DNA of 64,000 bases from an uncultured Chlorobiaceae bacterium (GTDB taxonomy: Bacteria; Bacteroidota; Chlorobiia; Chlorobiales; Chlorobiaceae), in NCBI GenBank assembly GCA_903871235.1, contig CAIQGA010000025.1:1-64000 (forward strand), in the 5' to 3' direction. The stretch's first letter is position 1. Each line of letters opens with the position of its first letter. A program made the translations under genes and the position numbers. The notes under the pieces were generated by a model. It saw nothing but the letters and a program-made list of their open reading frames with translations, ran no database searches and was not told the origin of the DNA. Below are positions 53,707-62,608 of the stretch, one piece after another.

Positions 53707-54402
53707 TTATGGAGCGCTTATAAGATGTATTAGTGGCTCATATATTGGCTGTAAGTTGGAGAATTGTGAGTAAGCTTCAGCGCAAAACAATACGACAAAA
53801 GTATTAAATATATTTGACTTGGTGTCATATTTTACTATCAGTTTTTGTATTTGGTTTTGTGCTGATTTTATATTGGTAAAGATATAAACTATGGAATACC
53901 CTAAAATTAAACCCGCCAATATGTCACTTGGATAGTGCGCTCCCAAGGAAACCCGGCTGAGTCCAACAGTTAATGCTGTCCAGGTGAAGCAAAGTAATCC
54001 AATTTTTTTATTTTGAATATAGATGATTGAGCAAATGGCAAAATAGAGTGTTGCCGTGTCGCTTGGCAGTGAATAAATTCTTTTGCCAAAAGCTCTTGTT
54101 GGCCATTCTACTAATTTTGGAAGATTTAATGCATGGTCAAATATCGGACGTATGTGAATATTTAAATGAGTTTGACAGTACACTGATATTGCAACGCTTA
54201 TAATAACGCCAATATAACCTGAAATGATTTTACTTTTGTCAAGTGAAGATGTTTGAGAAAGCGATATAAATGCAAGAGCAGCAAATACAGGTGCGCCAAG
54301 AAGAAATGCGTTGCTTACAAATATGTTTGCGATGTGATAGTAAAAGCCTTTGTCTGTTACAAGACTGTTAAGCAACCTTAGTAGTTGTAAATCAATATTC
54401 AA
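53707..54402 (-). CDS. PAP2-family membrane phosphatase
   Basis: 231 residues with several hydrophobic helices. The three acid-phosphatase motifs are present: HLNIHIRPIFD (part of KxxxxxxRP, lysine not conserved), YSLPSDTAT (PSGH-like, with the histidine replaced by aspartate) and SRVSLGAHYPSDIL (SRxxxxxHxxxD). Family members dephosphorylate lipid pyrophosphates such as undecaprenyl pyrophosphate, or phosphatidic acid. The change in motif 2 is odd and might reduce activity. Start is a TTG at 54402; no ATG fits. Base composition is A+T-rich. Convergent with the GT4 pair. Confidence 0.78.
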   Translation of the reverse strand: MNIDLQLLRLLNSLVTDKGFYYHIANIFVSNAFLLGAPVFAALAFISLSQTSSLDKSKIISGYIGVIISVAISVYCQTHLNIHIRPIFDHALNLPKLVEWPTRAFGKRIYSLPSDTATLYFAICSIIYIQNKKIGLLCFTWTALTVGLSRVSLGAHYPSDILAGLILGYSIVYIFTNIKSAQNQIQKLIVKYDTKSNIFNTFVVLFCAEAYSQFSNLQPIYEPLIHLISAP

Positions 54403-54676
54403 TTAATCTGGAGAGATTAGATATTATATAATATAATCAGGTGTTGCTTGAGCAAACGTATTTTAAGATACGTCGAGAATGCGGTGGTTGTCTGATTGCT
54501 TTAAATATGCACCATTTTGCCCTTAAAGCGTTTGCAACAAAACATAGGTAGTCGGAAAACAGCAATCACACGCCCACATTTCCAGCATACGTCATTTTAT
54601 AATTATCTCAAAATTTTTTTTGCCATTTTATACCCATTGAAATAAAAGGGAAAACTGTTGCAGTCCAGATTAGAAT

Positions 54677-55189
54677 TTACTCTATCATATTCAATGAAGA
54701 GCCTATTTTGGAAAATACACCCAATATTTTATCTTTTTTCCACAGATACAAAGCCCACAAAATCACAAAAAGTTCGAGAAAACCTTCATCCCATGGGAAA
54801 TAGTGAGCCAGTGTGAACGGTTTATTTATATCTGCAAATGGAGCAAAGATAAGTACATAGCCTGCAATTGTGTCGAGCAGGGTGTGAATCAGTCCATTGA
54901 ACGTAAAGATAAAAGCGAAAGCCATAGTTCGTCCGCGATTAAAGTCAAGAAGCAGCGCGAAGAGCGACAAAAAAAAGAGCACCATCCAGACAAAGGGAAA
55001 GTGAGTGTAAAATTGGTGATGGTCATGTTTACTGTGATCGACAACATAATAGATAAAATCAAGGTCGGGAGCTATTGCTCCGAACATGCCCCACTGTATA
55101 AAGGTCTTGGCCGTTACCTTTCTTTTCTCAAACTTTTTAACAAAGAGTTTTGAAGTAATATAACCTGCAGGAAGATGGGCGAAGTGCAT
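54677..55189 (-). CDS. YdjM-like membrane-bound metal-dependent hydrolase
   Basis: 170 residues. FAHLPAGYITSKLF begins the protein with the conserved histidine near the N-terminus, followed by GAIAPDLDFIYYVVDHSKHDHHQFYTHFPFVWM and FNGLIHTLLDTIAGY. The pattern of His and Asp residues between hydrophobic helices is the DUF457/YdjM type, put among zinc-dependent phospholipase-like membrane hydrolases. Function in polysaccharide regions is not known. 274 bases without a recognisable gene separate it from the PAP2 gene, which is on the same strand. Confidence 0.75.
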   Translation of the reverse strand: MHFAHLPAGYITSKLFVKKFEKRKVTAKTFIQWGMFGAIAPDLDFIYYVVDHSKHDHHQFYTHFPFVWMVLFFLSLFALLLDFNRGRTMAFAFIFTFNGLIHTLLDTIAGYVLIFAPFADINKPFTLAHYFPWDEGFLELFVILWALYLWKKDKILGVFSKIGSSLNMIE

Positions 55190-55337
55190 TTGCTTTAATG
55201 ATAATATGTTAGTTTACCAAACCTCAAAGAACGAGATTGAGCAAGCCTGACAGTTTGATTTTATATTTCGTAGAGGAAGCCGCATTGAACTAAAATTTTA
55301 TGCCGGTCAGGATTTGCGTTTCCTGTTGATTGCAGTA

Positions 55338-56435
55338 TTACCAGCTAAAGTGAAACCGCAATTTATAAATTTTTTGCAAAAAATCCTTTAATTTTATTGC
55401 TAAATTTTTTTTGTTATTTAAAACAGGTTGCTCTATAAATTCCCAAGAAATCCAGGAAAAAAGAAACGTAATGCAACTTGCCAAACAGGCAAGATTAAAA
55501 ACAGAAATTCCAGGAATCATGGCTGCGATTGATTGTTGTACTGGAAACGCATAGATATAGATACCATATGAATAATCGCCAAAATTGTTAAACTTTCTTA
55601 TAAATCCGGATGGTACATAGGATATATAGAGAAGTATGTACGGCATTGTCAGGCTGAATACGATTTTAAATATGTTTTTATCAATAAAAACGGATACAAA
55701 AACAAGTATTATGAATAAAAAAGTAATTGATTTACTAAGTTTTATATGTTTTCGTAAAACAAAATAAGCGCTCCCTGCAAAAAAAAGGTATATAAATCTT
55801 GATAGTTTTTCGTAAGAGCTGTTAAACTGAAACATTAACATGCCTGTACACGCTAAAAAAATAATCACAACTTTAAAATATTGCTCCCGTTTTTTTTGTA
55901 AAGGCTTGAGTATAATCCATATCCCGACAAGGATTACGTACATATTTAATTCCCAAGCCAAAGTCCATAGTGAGCCATTGACGGAATATGGAAAAGGATT
56001 ATTTATAAAAACGCCAGGAAGGTAATAAGCTCCTCCGGTAATCATTGTAATGTTTTTATATACATAACGCAGCGTCTGATTGTCAGTCAGATAAATATCC
56101 AGTGGTATGCTGGTGAACATGCCGCCAAGGCCAAACACAGTAATTAACGTTACTATTATCAATGCGGGGTATATTCGTAGAATTCTGGAAAGTATGAATT
56201 CAACGCTGTCTTTTCGTAACATTAAGCTGCCTGTAACTAAAAAGCCACTTATGATAAAAAAAATATCAACGGCTACTTCTCCAAGAGTCATGCCGGTATA
56301 ACTGAAAAGTGGTTCAGGTGTGCCTGTACCCATAGCTAATGGGAAACTATGACTTATAAGTACTGAAAACGCCGCAAGGAACCTTATTAAATTGAGGTTG
56401 TTTTCTTTTCCTTTGGAAAAATCACCAAGATACAT
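55338..56435 (-). CDS. Acyltransferase-3 family membrane protein (first)
   Basis: 365 residues with about ten transmembrane helices. The N-terminus NLIRFLAAFSVLISHSFPLAMG has the conserved arginine and the catalytic-type histidine of acyltransferase-3 (OafA/NodX) proteins, which add acetyl or other acyl groups to sugars of exported polysaccharides. VAVDIFFIISGFLVTGSLM is the second family block. No extracellular SGNH domain is fused, so it is the short form. The coding sequence is A+T-rich compared with genes before 50 kb, suggesting acquisition. Confidence 0.88.
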   Translation of the reverse strand: MYLGDFSKGKENNLNLIRFLAAFSVLISHSFPLAMGTGTPEPLFSYTGMTLGEVAVDIFFIISGFLVTGSLMLRKDSVEFILSRILRIYPALIIVTLITVFGLGGMFTSIPLDIYLTDNQTLRYVYKNITMITGGAYYLPGVFINNPFPYSVNGSLWTLAWELNMYVILVGIWIILKPLQKKREQYFKVVIIFLACTGMLMFQFNSSYEKLSRFIYLFFAGSAYFVLRKHIKLSKSITFLFIILVFVSVFIDKNIFKIVFSLTMPYILLYISYVPSGFIRKFNNFGDYSYGIYIYAFPVQQSIAAMIPGISVFNLACLASCITFLFSWISWEFIEQPVLNNKKNLAIKLKDFLQKIYKLRFHFSW

Positions 56436-56777
56436 AGTTTATTTTTTTTGTGCAAAAAGAGAACTTGACTATATCTCGGTTTTGCTGAGGATTAATGTCC
56501 TTTTCGTGTTGATTCTTACCATTTATATCACGCCTTTTGCAGGCTTCTACAGTAATGATTATTCCAGAGATAAAATTACGCTGAAGAGGATGAATAAAAT
56601 GAACAAGACCAATTATATTCTTATTTTGTGGAAGATTCCTGATGCGCATGCGGGGAATAAGGCTATGGTTGCCCGGCAGATGTAAATCAGAAAAAAATCC
56701 CCAAATCTTTGAAAAAGCTTTCAGTATAATCATTGTCGGTTTCGGAAAAGATTCCCGAGCGTCTTGGTGCTGAGTGC
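56436..56777. other. 342-base region without recognised gene
   Basis: Both strands have open frames here (123 codons on minus, 97 on plus, overlapping each other and the acyltransferase start), but neither shows family features or a convincing ribosome site. The minus frame begins inside the neighbouring gene's 3' end. It could hold remnants of a gene lost from the glycan cluster. Confidence 0.35.
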
Positions 56778-57569
56778 TTATAACCATATCCACGGTGCTA
56801 CACGGCGCACTATACGACGCAAGCAGTTCTTGTAACGGTATGCTTTATTTTGATAATCAACATTGAGGCGACCACCAAATCCCGCGATATTGGGTTGAAT
56901 ACAAAATCTCGGAACGATACCGGCTGACTTATCTGCGGCGGTTAAAATTTTGAAAAAATACTGTTCAGGACTTCCGGTAAGCTCAGTTTTTAAAAGCTCG
57001 AAGCGGTCTCGTATATAGATCTCATAGCCGGTATTCGACCAGGAAAAAACGCGAAGATCCATCCATTCGTTGGCTCCAAATCGATCCCCTATTAAGGGGA
57101 CATGGCGCAAATCACAATACATGTTGTAGTCTGATGGGGCTGTATCAATCAGTTGGCTCAAATTGAGTACACGAAGGCGCCCGGTAATCTTCCAGACCAA
57201 ATCTTCAGAGCTTAAAAGAGCAGAGTGAGTGATTCCGTAATCAATCAGCTTAAATTCTCCATATCCCTTGCCGAACTCCGGGGGATGATCGTTTCCCTGA
57301 AACTTGATGAGCTCAACTTTTTTATGGTGTGGCACTTCATTGACGACTGCTTCCAAAGCAGAAAGATCAGAGTCAGAGTTATCAATAAAGATTATTTTTT
57401 GTAATGTATGATCAGGAATGGTCAAATAAAAACGAAGAGCCTCACAGTAATCTCCAAGTCTTAATTTTGCATCATTTCTGGCTAACTCGGGAGCATTGGA
57501 AGGCGGTGTTATCGTCGCAGTCATAAGAAGAGTGACTGGCCGTCTTGTATTGTATTTATGAGTCATCAT
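56778..57569 (-). CDS. Unclassified protein of polysaccharide clusters, possible glycosyltransferase
   Basis: 263 residues from ATG 57569, where AAGGA lies upstream; the track frame starts 59 codons earlier at a GTG without a ribosome site. TLLMTATITPPSNAPELARNDAKLRLGDYCEALRFYLTIPDHTLQKIIFIDNSDSDLSALEAVV recalls, from memory, an uncharacterised family in capsule and LPS loci with the pattern TATIxP...RL-DY--AL-FY...I-F-(D/E)NS--DLS. The DNSDSD segment could be a metal/nucleotide-sugar site of a GT-A fold. A middle stretch, GRLRVLNLSQLI, and a basic C-terminus (KNCLRRIVRRVAPWIWL) follow. It is 180 bases downstream of the CgeB-like gene. I cannot assign a function firmly. Confidence 0.55.
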   Translation of the reverse strand: MMTHKYNTRRPVTLLMTATITPPSNAPELARNDAKLRLGDYCEALRFYLTIPDHTLQKIIFIDNSDSDLSALEAVVNEVPHHKKVELIKFQGNDHPPEFGKGYGEFKLIDYGITHSALLSSEDLVWKITGRLRVLNLSQLIDTAPSDYNMYCDLRHVPLIGDRFGANEWMDLRVFSWSNTGYEIYIRDRFELLKTELTGSPEQYFFKILTAADKSAGIVPRFCIQPNIAGFGGRLNVDYQNKAYRYKNCLRRIVRRVAPWIWL

Positions 57570-57749
57570 AAGCGTATTTATCCTTTTGATTTTTGAATCT
57601 ACGATCAATGAGGCGACGTTGTAATGAGCCTTGTGGTTTGTAAATAGTGCCCAAAATGAGCTATATAATTTTAACGACGCTTCTTGGCTATAGTTGATAC
57701 AGATTGCGTCTGTATAAGTAAAGGCTGGCGAAGGAGCTTTGAGCACGCA

Positions 57750-58796
57750 TTACATTGGGTGTTTAAGTAATGAAGCCAGTTCCTGTAACCGACTTAAATC
57801 ATCTTGTAATAACTGTGGTTTTGATAAATTCATTATTCGGCAAAAATCATTAATTCGGTAGCGCCAGTCGTGATGCTTTACCATCTGGTAACTATTCGTG
57901 CGACGTTGCTCCTCGAAGCTATCGTTGTGCGACAACAGGGTAATTAACTCATCACAGGCAGTCTCCGCGTTTTCCGATAACTCAATTGTTGCTTTTGGCC
58001 AAAACAGCATCTCATCTGCCATACGGGATACTGGTCTACGCCCGGCGACAATGCAACCTGAAAGCAGTGATTCCAGCCATCTGCTTGTTACCATCATGGA
58101 TCGTGGTCGGTCCCCTTGTGGCTCAACAAAAAGATGGAAAGCAAGGGAGATTCGTGTGCGGTGCAATAATTTAAAGAGCATGCTACGCTCAAGATGGACC
58201 GTTGGACCGGTTATATTGCCAAGAGGAGAGTGAAGGTAAAGAGCGGGTGAGTCGGCATTGTGAAATTGTTGAGAAAATTGATTATGATAACTTGCTGGTG
58301 TCCGCCCGAAGCTTATAATATCAATTTCTCTACCCCTGGATTCTCTGGGAGCCCAGGTCAGGCAGTCACTCCCCTGATACAGTTGATGAACAGGAATATT
58401 GAACCGGGACTTCGGGAAGTCAATATCTTCATGAGCGGTAACGGTTATCGCATCAAAAAGGGACGTTTCCTTGGGAAATCCCGTTTTAAAATAGGAGTCG
58501 GTTACAAATCCGTAGATTTTGGCAAACTTCTTGCGACATCCATGTATTGAATTTATTAAACCAAGATCACCAGGACCTCTTGCTACAACAATAAGGACAT
58601 CACCGCCATTTGTATGTAAAGGTTCATAACTATAATGGTTTCTGCGGATTAAGCGAGCAGGCCATTTGTCAGGAATCAGCTTTGGTGATAGTATTTCCGC
58701 TTTAAAATAGCGTGAAAAAAGTTCCGCTAACTCATCAATAGCTACCCATCCAGCATGAGGAGATGAAAGCCCGGCATAAAGTACAGATGTTTTCAT
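57750..58796 (-). CDS. CgeB-like glycosyltransferase (GT1/GT4-type fold)
   Basis: 348 residues. The start MKTSVLYAGLSSPHAGWVAIDELAELF and the C-terminal half SMMVTSRWLESLLSGCIVAGRRPVS...HDWRYRINDFCRIMNL resemble spore-maturation-protein-B-like glycosyltransferases, which have a GT-B fold with a conserved E in R-x-(F/W)-E. The segment REIDIISFGRTPASYHN is the inter-domain start of the donor half. Similarity is weak and the donor sugar unknown. It lies 46 bases from the next GT4 gene on the same strand. Confidence 0.6.
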   Translation of the reverse strand: MKTSVLYAGLSSPHAGWVAIDELAELFSRYFKAEILSPKLIPDKWPARLIRRNHYSYEPLHTNGGDVLIVVARGPGDLGLINSIHGCRKKFAKIYGFVTDSYFKTGFPKETSLFDAITVTAHEDIDFPKSRFNIPVHQLYQGSDCLTWAPRESRGREIDIISFGRTPASYHNQFSQQFHNADSPALYLHSPLGNITGPTVHLERSMLFKLLHRTRISLAFHLFVEPQGDRPRSMMVTSRWLESLLSGCIVAGRRPVSRMADEMLFWPKATIELSENAETACDELITLLSHNDSFEEQRRTNSYQMVKHHDWRYRINDFCRIMNLSKPQLLQDDLSRLQELASLLKHPM

Positions 58797-58842
58797 AATA
58801 TGAGCAATTACAAAAGAGACGTAAGAATGATACCGGGATTTT

Positions 58843-60132
58843 CTAACTTCGACGGTCTAAAAGTATGTCGTAAATATTTTTAATGGCAGAAGCCTTCGCA
58901 CTCCATGAAAAATTTCTGGCTCGTTGTATAGCTTTTATTGACATATTATGGCGTAAAACTTTATTTTGAACCAGGTTTGTTATACATCGTTTTAATTCTT
59001 TAACTACAAAATCCCTCGAAACAGGGTCAATTTTAAAACCGGTCTCTTCGGTAACATATTCTGCAATTCCTCCATTATTAATTACAATACAGGGAAGGCC
59101 GTTTGCCATGGCTTCCAATACTACCGCACCTCCAAATTCACGGACTGAGGGAAAACAGAAGACATCACTATCTCTGTAATAGCCTACTGTTGCCTGCTGT
59201 TCTATCCATCCGGTAAAATTTACTTTTTTGTCAAGATACAGCTTGCTAACCTGATTTTGCAAGGTATTAATTTCAGGCCCATCCCCAACGATAGTGAGTT
59301 TGATTTTGTCCTGTATTGACTGCTCCAATTGACTTATGGCCTCAATGAGAATATCTGCGCCTTTATAAGGTACCAGGCGCCCAACAAAGAGAAGATTAAT
59401 TATTGCATTATTGCCATCATCAATTTTTCCGGCTTTTGTTTCATTTTTTATAAATGAATCATCAATTCCGTTTTCATAAAATAACTCGATCTTTTCGTCT
59501 TTAATGGTAAACAGGCTTTTAATGAGGTTCATGGTATACGTAGAACCTGAAAGGATGTAATTGGCTTTTTCGTACGTCTCTCTATAACCCGGGATAATGT
59601 ACCGGCCTATAAGGCGGAGAAAGTTGAAATATGAGAACTCTTGACGTGCCACAGCTTGAAATCCTTTTGGAAAAGGTACTCCGCCATTTACCGGTCCAAG
59701 AATAAATGGTGTTTTTTTACATGCCCTGATAACTTTTACAGGGTAACGAGGCAGAATAGGGGTCAGAGCGTGGACAATGTCGTACTGGCCATTAATGATT
59801 AATTTGTTAAAAGTTGAGTATACCTTATGGTTAAACTCCGCATAAATCGGATAGGTAAGAGCATTGTATAATGGCCAAATAATTTTGCCTTTTATCTTGC
59901 TCAATTTTTCAGCGATATTGTAATACCTCGTAATGAATTTACTTTCGGAGATGTATACAATATCTCGCCCCGGGTGAGCTTTTTCCAACGCGGCTTTGTT
60001 CCTCTCATGAGTGACAAGCGTTGTGTCTACGAGCATGCTGATGTGTTTATAGAACGAGTATCCAACAAGAGGTACCGATGGCCATTCGGGATTACACTGC
60101 TCTATAATTAACAAAACCTTTAATTTCCCCAT
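58843..60132 (-). CDS. GT4 glycosyltransferase
   Basis: 429 residues. GT-B fold; donor half with NLLFVGRLVPYKGADILIEAI, LTIVGDGPEINTLQNQV, VNFTGWIEQ and CFPSVREFGGAVVLEAMANGLPCIVINNGGIAEYV, with the E-x7-E-like EFGGAVVLE glutamates. The acceptor half has KTPFILGPVNGGVPFPKGFQ, where the GPVNGG loop resembles that of several LPS or capsule mannosyl/galactosyltransferases. Coding sequence is A+T-rich with many AAT/ATT codons. It is followed on the same strand by the CgeB-like gene. Confidence 0.88.
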   Translation of the reverse strand: MGKLKVLLIIEQCNPEWPSVPLVGYSFYKHISMLVDTTLVTHERNKAALEKAHPGRDIVYISESKFITRYYNIAEKLSKIKGKIIWPLYNALTYPIYAEFNHKVYSTFNKLIINGQYDIVHALTPILPRYPVKVIRACKKTPFILGPVNGGVPFPKGFQAVARQEFSYFNFLRLIGRYIIPGYRETYEKANYILSGSTYTMNLIKSLFTIKDEKIELFYENGIDDSFIKNETKAGKIDDGNNAIINLLFVGRLVPYKGADILIEAISQLEQSIQDKIKLTIVGDGPEINTLQNQVSKLYLDKKVNFTGWIEQQATVGYYRDSDVFCFPSVREFGGAVVLEAMANGLPCIVINNGGIAEYVTEETGFKIDPVSRDFVVKELKRCITNLVQNKVLRHNMSIKAIQRARNFSWSAKASAIKNIYDILLDRRS

Positions 60133-60225
60133 GATTTCTATTTGTTATACTTGCATATTTAATCTTGAAGTATCTTGATGCTTTAAATATGAATTTCCTG
60201 AAAATTCGTACGCAATCGTATGATC

Positions 60226-61389
60226 TTATTTGATTTTATATTTGTTTATAAGTTTGCGCCCAAATTCCAGTCCCGGTATTTCGATATATTTATACGTGAT
60301 ATTTGAACAATAGATGACTATGGCAAGGATTAAAAGTATGCCGAGATTATTGGCAAAACTATTGCCAAAATTAATCATCTTGATGCCATTGGCAAGATGT
60401 GTAACAAGTTGCAGGTGAAGTGTCTTTTCGACGACTATATATGCTGTTAATATCATAAGCAATATTGACGCATGAGTCATGTAGATAGAATATGACAACT
60501 TTCCGATTGTTTTAAAGATGTTCGTAGTCAAAAGCTTTGAAAGAAGTCCTTTTTCGTATGCAAAAACATAGATTGATGATGAGAACAGGAAAATCATGAT
60601 TAGCCCTTTGTTATTAATATCCGATGCAATGACAAATAGTAAAGCTATAAAAAGCACAAATTCAATTACAGAATATATAACTGGTTTTAATTGTATGATT
60701 TTATATGTTTTATTGTAAAGAAAATATGTAGTCGCGCCTGCAAAAAATCCTGATAAACCTCTTGGTACACTGCTTGAAAGAATATGATCCGCAGTTAAGT
60801 AATTGTTGATAAAGAGGATGGTTGCTGCCGAAGCAATTCCGAGCCATAAGAGATATCTGAAATTACCCTTGACTATAAGCGTGCTGTAAAAAATAAAGTA
60901 CATATAAAACTCTATTGAGATGCTCCATGAAGGGAAATTAAAGCTTAGTGCATTTGTATATGTTGTCCATGACTGCAGCAAGAGCAGGTTTGCTATTATT
61001 TGTGAGGGATCAGTTTCTCCAGTGAACGGCATTCTGTTAAAGTTGATCCCATATTTTAATGCAGCCATTTTCACTGTTTCAATAATGATTACAACTGATA
61101 ACATCGCTATATGTAAAGGGAAAATTCTGAATGTTCTGGATATGCTAAAACGTCCGAATGACAGTTTTTTGTTAAATGCATAGCCGTGGGTTATAACAAA
61201 CCCGCTCAGTACAAAGAAAAAATCAACAAATAAATTACTGTTTCTGAAAAATGGGATTTCCGTGAAACTGTTTAAATAATGCATGTGAAAAACAACAACG
61301 CATAGCGCAAATAATCCGCGAAAACTATCAAGGACCGTAAATCTTTTTTTTTTCGTTTCTTGAGAGGTATTCATTTTTATTATTTCCAT
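60226..61389 (-). CDS. Acyltransferase-3 family membrane protein (second)
   Basis: 387 residues with about ten helices. RFTVLDSFRGLFALCVVVFHMHYLN carries the family arginine and histidine; FFRNSNLFVDFFFVLSGFVITHGYAF is the second block. Expected to O-acylate a sugar of the exported glycan. It shares the family but little sequence with the copy at 55.3 kb, so it is not a recent duplicate. Strongly A+T-rich. A second ATG at 61374, with GGA nine bases before, is a possible start. It lies 40 bases after the GT2 gene on the same strand. Confidence 0.88.
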   Translation of the reverse strand: MEIIKMNTSQETKKKRFTVLDSFRGLFALCVVVFHMHYLNSFTEIPFFRNSNLFVDFFFVLSGFVITHGYAFNKKLSFGRFSISRTFRIFPLHIAMLSVVIIIETVKMAALKYGINFNRMPFTGETDPSQIIANLLLLQSWTTYTNALSFNFPSWSISIEFYMYFIFYSTLIVKGNFRYLLWLGIASAATILFINNYLTADHILSSSVPRGLSGFFAGATTYFLYNKTYKIIQLKPVIYSVIEFVLFIALLFVIASDINNKGLIMIFLFSSSIYVFAYEKGLLSKLLTTNIFKTIGKLSYSIYMTHASILLMILTAYIVVEKTLHLQLVTHLANGIKMINFGNSFANNLGILLILAIVIYCSNITYKYIEIPGLEFGRKLINKYKIK

Positions 61390-61429
61390 TATTGTTTATG
61401 CGCAGTAATGCATCTGCTCAAGAAATCGT

Positions 61430-62608
61430 TTATTTTTCCCGTGTTGTTCTGACCCATTCATTGGTTTTCTTTTTCAACATCATCCCCGCATAAATAGGTA
61501 TTTTCCAAAGCACATAGAGCGGTGCTGTTGCCAGATAGAGCCAGGTGGAAAGTGGTGCTCTGCGTTGAATTTGTCCTGATGCCAGATAGATCAGGAGTAT
61601 TGCCCAGAACGAGGCTGCGAGAAATTGCCAAACTGCATCAAGGACTATGGAGCCCGCTGTTGCAAGAGTAAAGAGCATAACGAGAATTGAGAGGGGAGGT
61701 ATGGCAAGTTCTGCAAGTGCGTAGAGGTACCGAAAGTCACGTGACGCTTTAAAAAGTCTGAACAGGGGAAGGGACATCTTTTTTACGAGCATAAAGCGCC
61801 CACCTTCCCAGCGATTTCTCTGGCTTGAGGCGTTTTTGCCAGAGGTTACCATTTCACTTCGAATAACCGCATCCGGGTTGTAGTGCACATTGATTCCGTC
61901 TTTGAGCAGAAGCAGTGTAAATTCTATATCCTCAACTATGGAGTGGGAGGGCCATCCGTAGTGCTCCATAAGTTCTGTACGAAACCCCATGCCGTTGCCC
62001 CTCAAAATAGCGCTTCCTGACATGCGGAATGAGCCAGCCATCCTGAGATGGTTGAAGACGTTGAAAGCGGCATCAATAAGTGCCGTCCGCCATCCTGCCT
62101 GGGGGTTACTAACGCCGTTAAAAGCTTGAACAGCCGCTATTTCAGGGTTGCTGAGCGAAGCGCTGATCTCGCGCAGATAGTTTCTGTCGGGGCAGACATC
62201 TGCATCTATGATGGTAATGGCATTGGTTGCCCGGTAGTTTTCCTTGCAATTTTTGAGAAACCAGTCGAGTGCCTCTCCTTTTCCACGTTTAAACTTGTCA
62301 AAGCGCTCAAAAACCTGTACGCCTGCTTCTCGTGCATTCTGAGCTGTAGAGTCAGTGCAGTTATCTGCTATCACAAAAATTTCAAACCTGTTGGCGGGAT
62401 AATCACTCGCCAGAATATTTTCAAGAGTTCGTTTTATGCCCTCTTCTTCATTATGGGCGGGAATCAGTACCCCTATATTGAGAAATTGGTTACTGATCGG
62501 TTCCTTTTTTTTAAAGAGATATGAGGCTATCGTGCTCATAAGCAGATATCCTGCAGGCAGGGCCAGCAGGATGAGCAGGCTTTTAATGAGAAATTCAACG
62601 ATCATCAT
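61430..62608 (-). CDS. BcsA-like family 2 glycosyltransferase (membrane)
   Basis: 392 residues. An N-terminal helix (FLIKSLLILLALPAGYLLMSTIASYLF), a cytoplasmic GT-A domain with IGVLIPAHNEEEGIKRTLENIL, the DxD-type IIDADVCPD, SIVEDIEFTLLL and the QxxRW-type motif SSQRNRWEGGR, then three C-terminal helices. The QxxRW signature is typical of processive beta-glycosyltransferases such as cellulose or poly-GlcNAc synthases, but the protein is shorter than these and has no PilZ domain. Its start overlaps the stop of the GT4 gene upstream by 4 bases. Confidence 0.87.
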   Translation of the reverse strand: MMIVEFLIKSLLILLALPAGYLLMSTIASYLFKKKEPISNQFLNIGVLIPAHNEEEGIKRTLENILASDYPANRFEIFVIADNCTDSTAQNAREAGVQVFERFDKFKRGKGEALDWFLKNCKENYRATNAITIIDADVCPDRNYLREISASLSNPEIAAVQAFNGVSNPQAGWRTALIDAAFNVFNHLRMAGSFRMSGSAILRGNGMGFRTELMEHYGWPSHSIVEDIEFTLLLLKDGINVHYNPDAVIRSEMVTSGKNASSQRNRWEGGRFMLVKKMSLPLFRLFKASRDFRYLYALAELAIPPLSILVMLFTLATAGSIVLDAVWQFLAASFWAILLIYLASGQIQRRAPLSTWLYLATAPLYVLWKIPIYAGMMLKKKTNEWVRTTREK

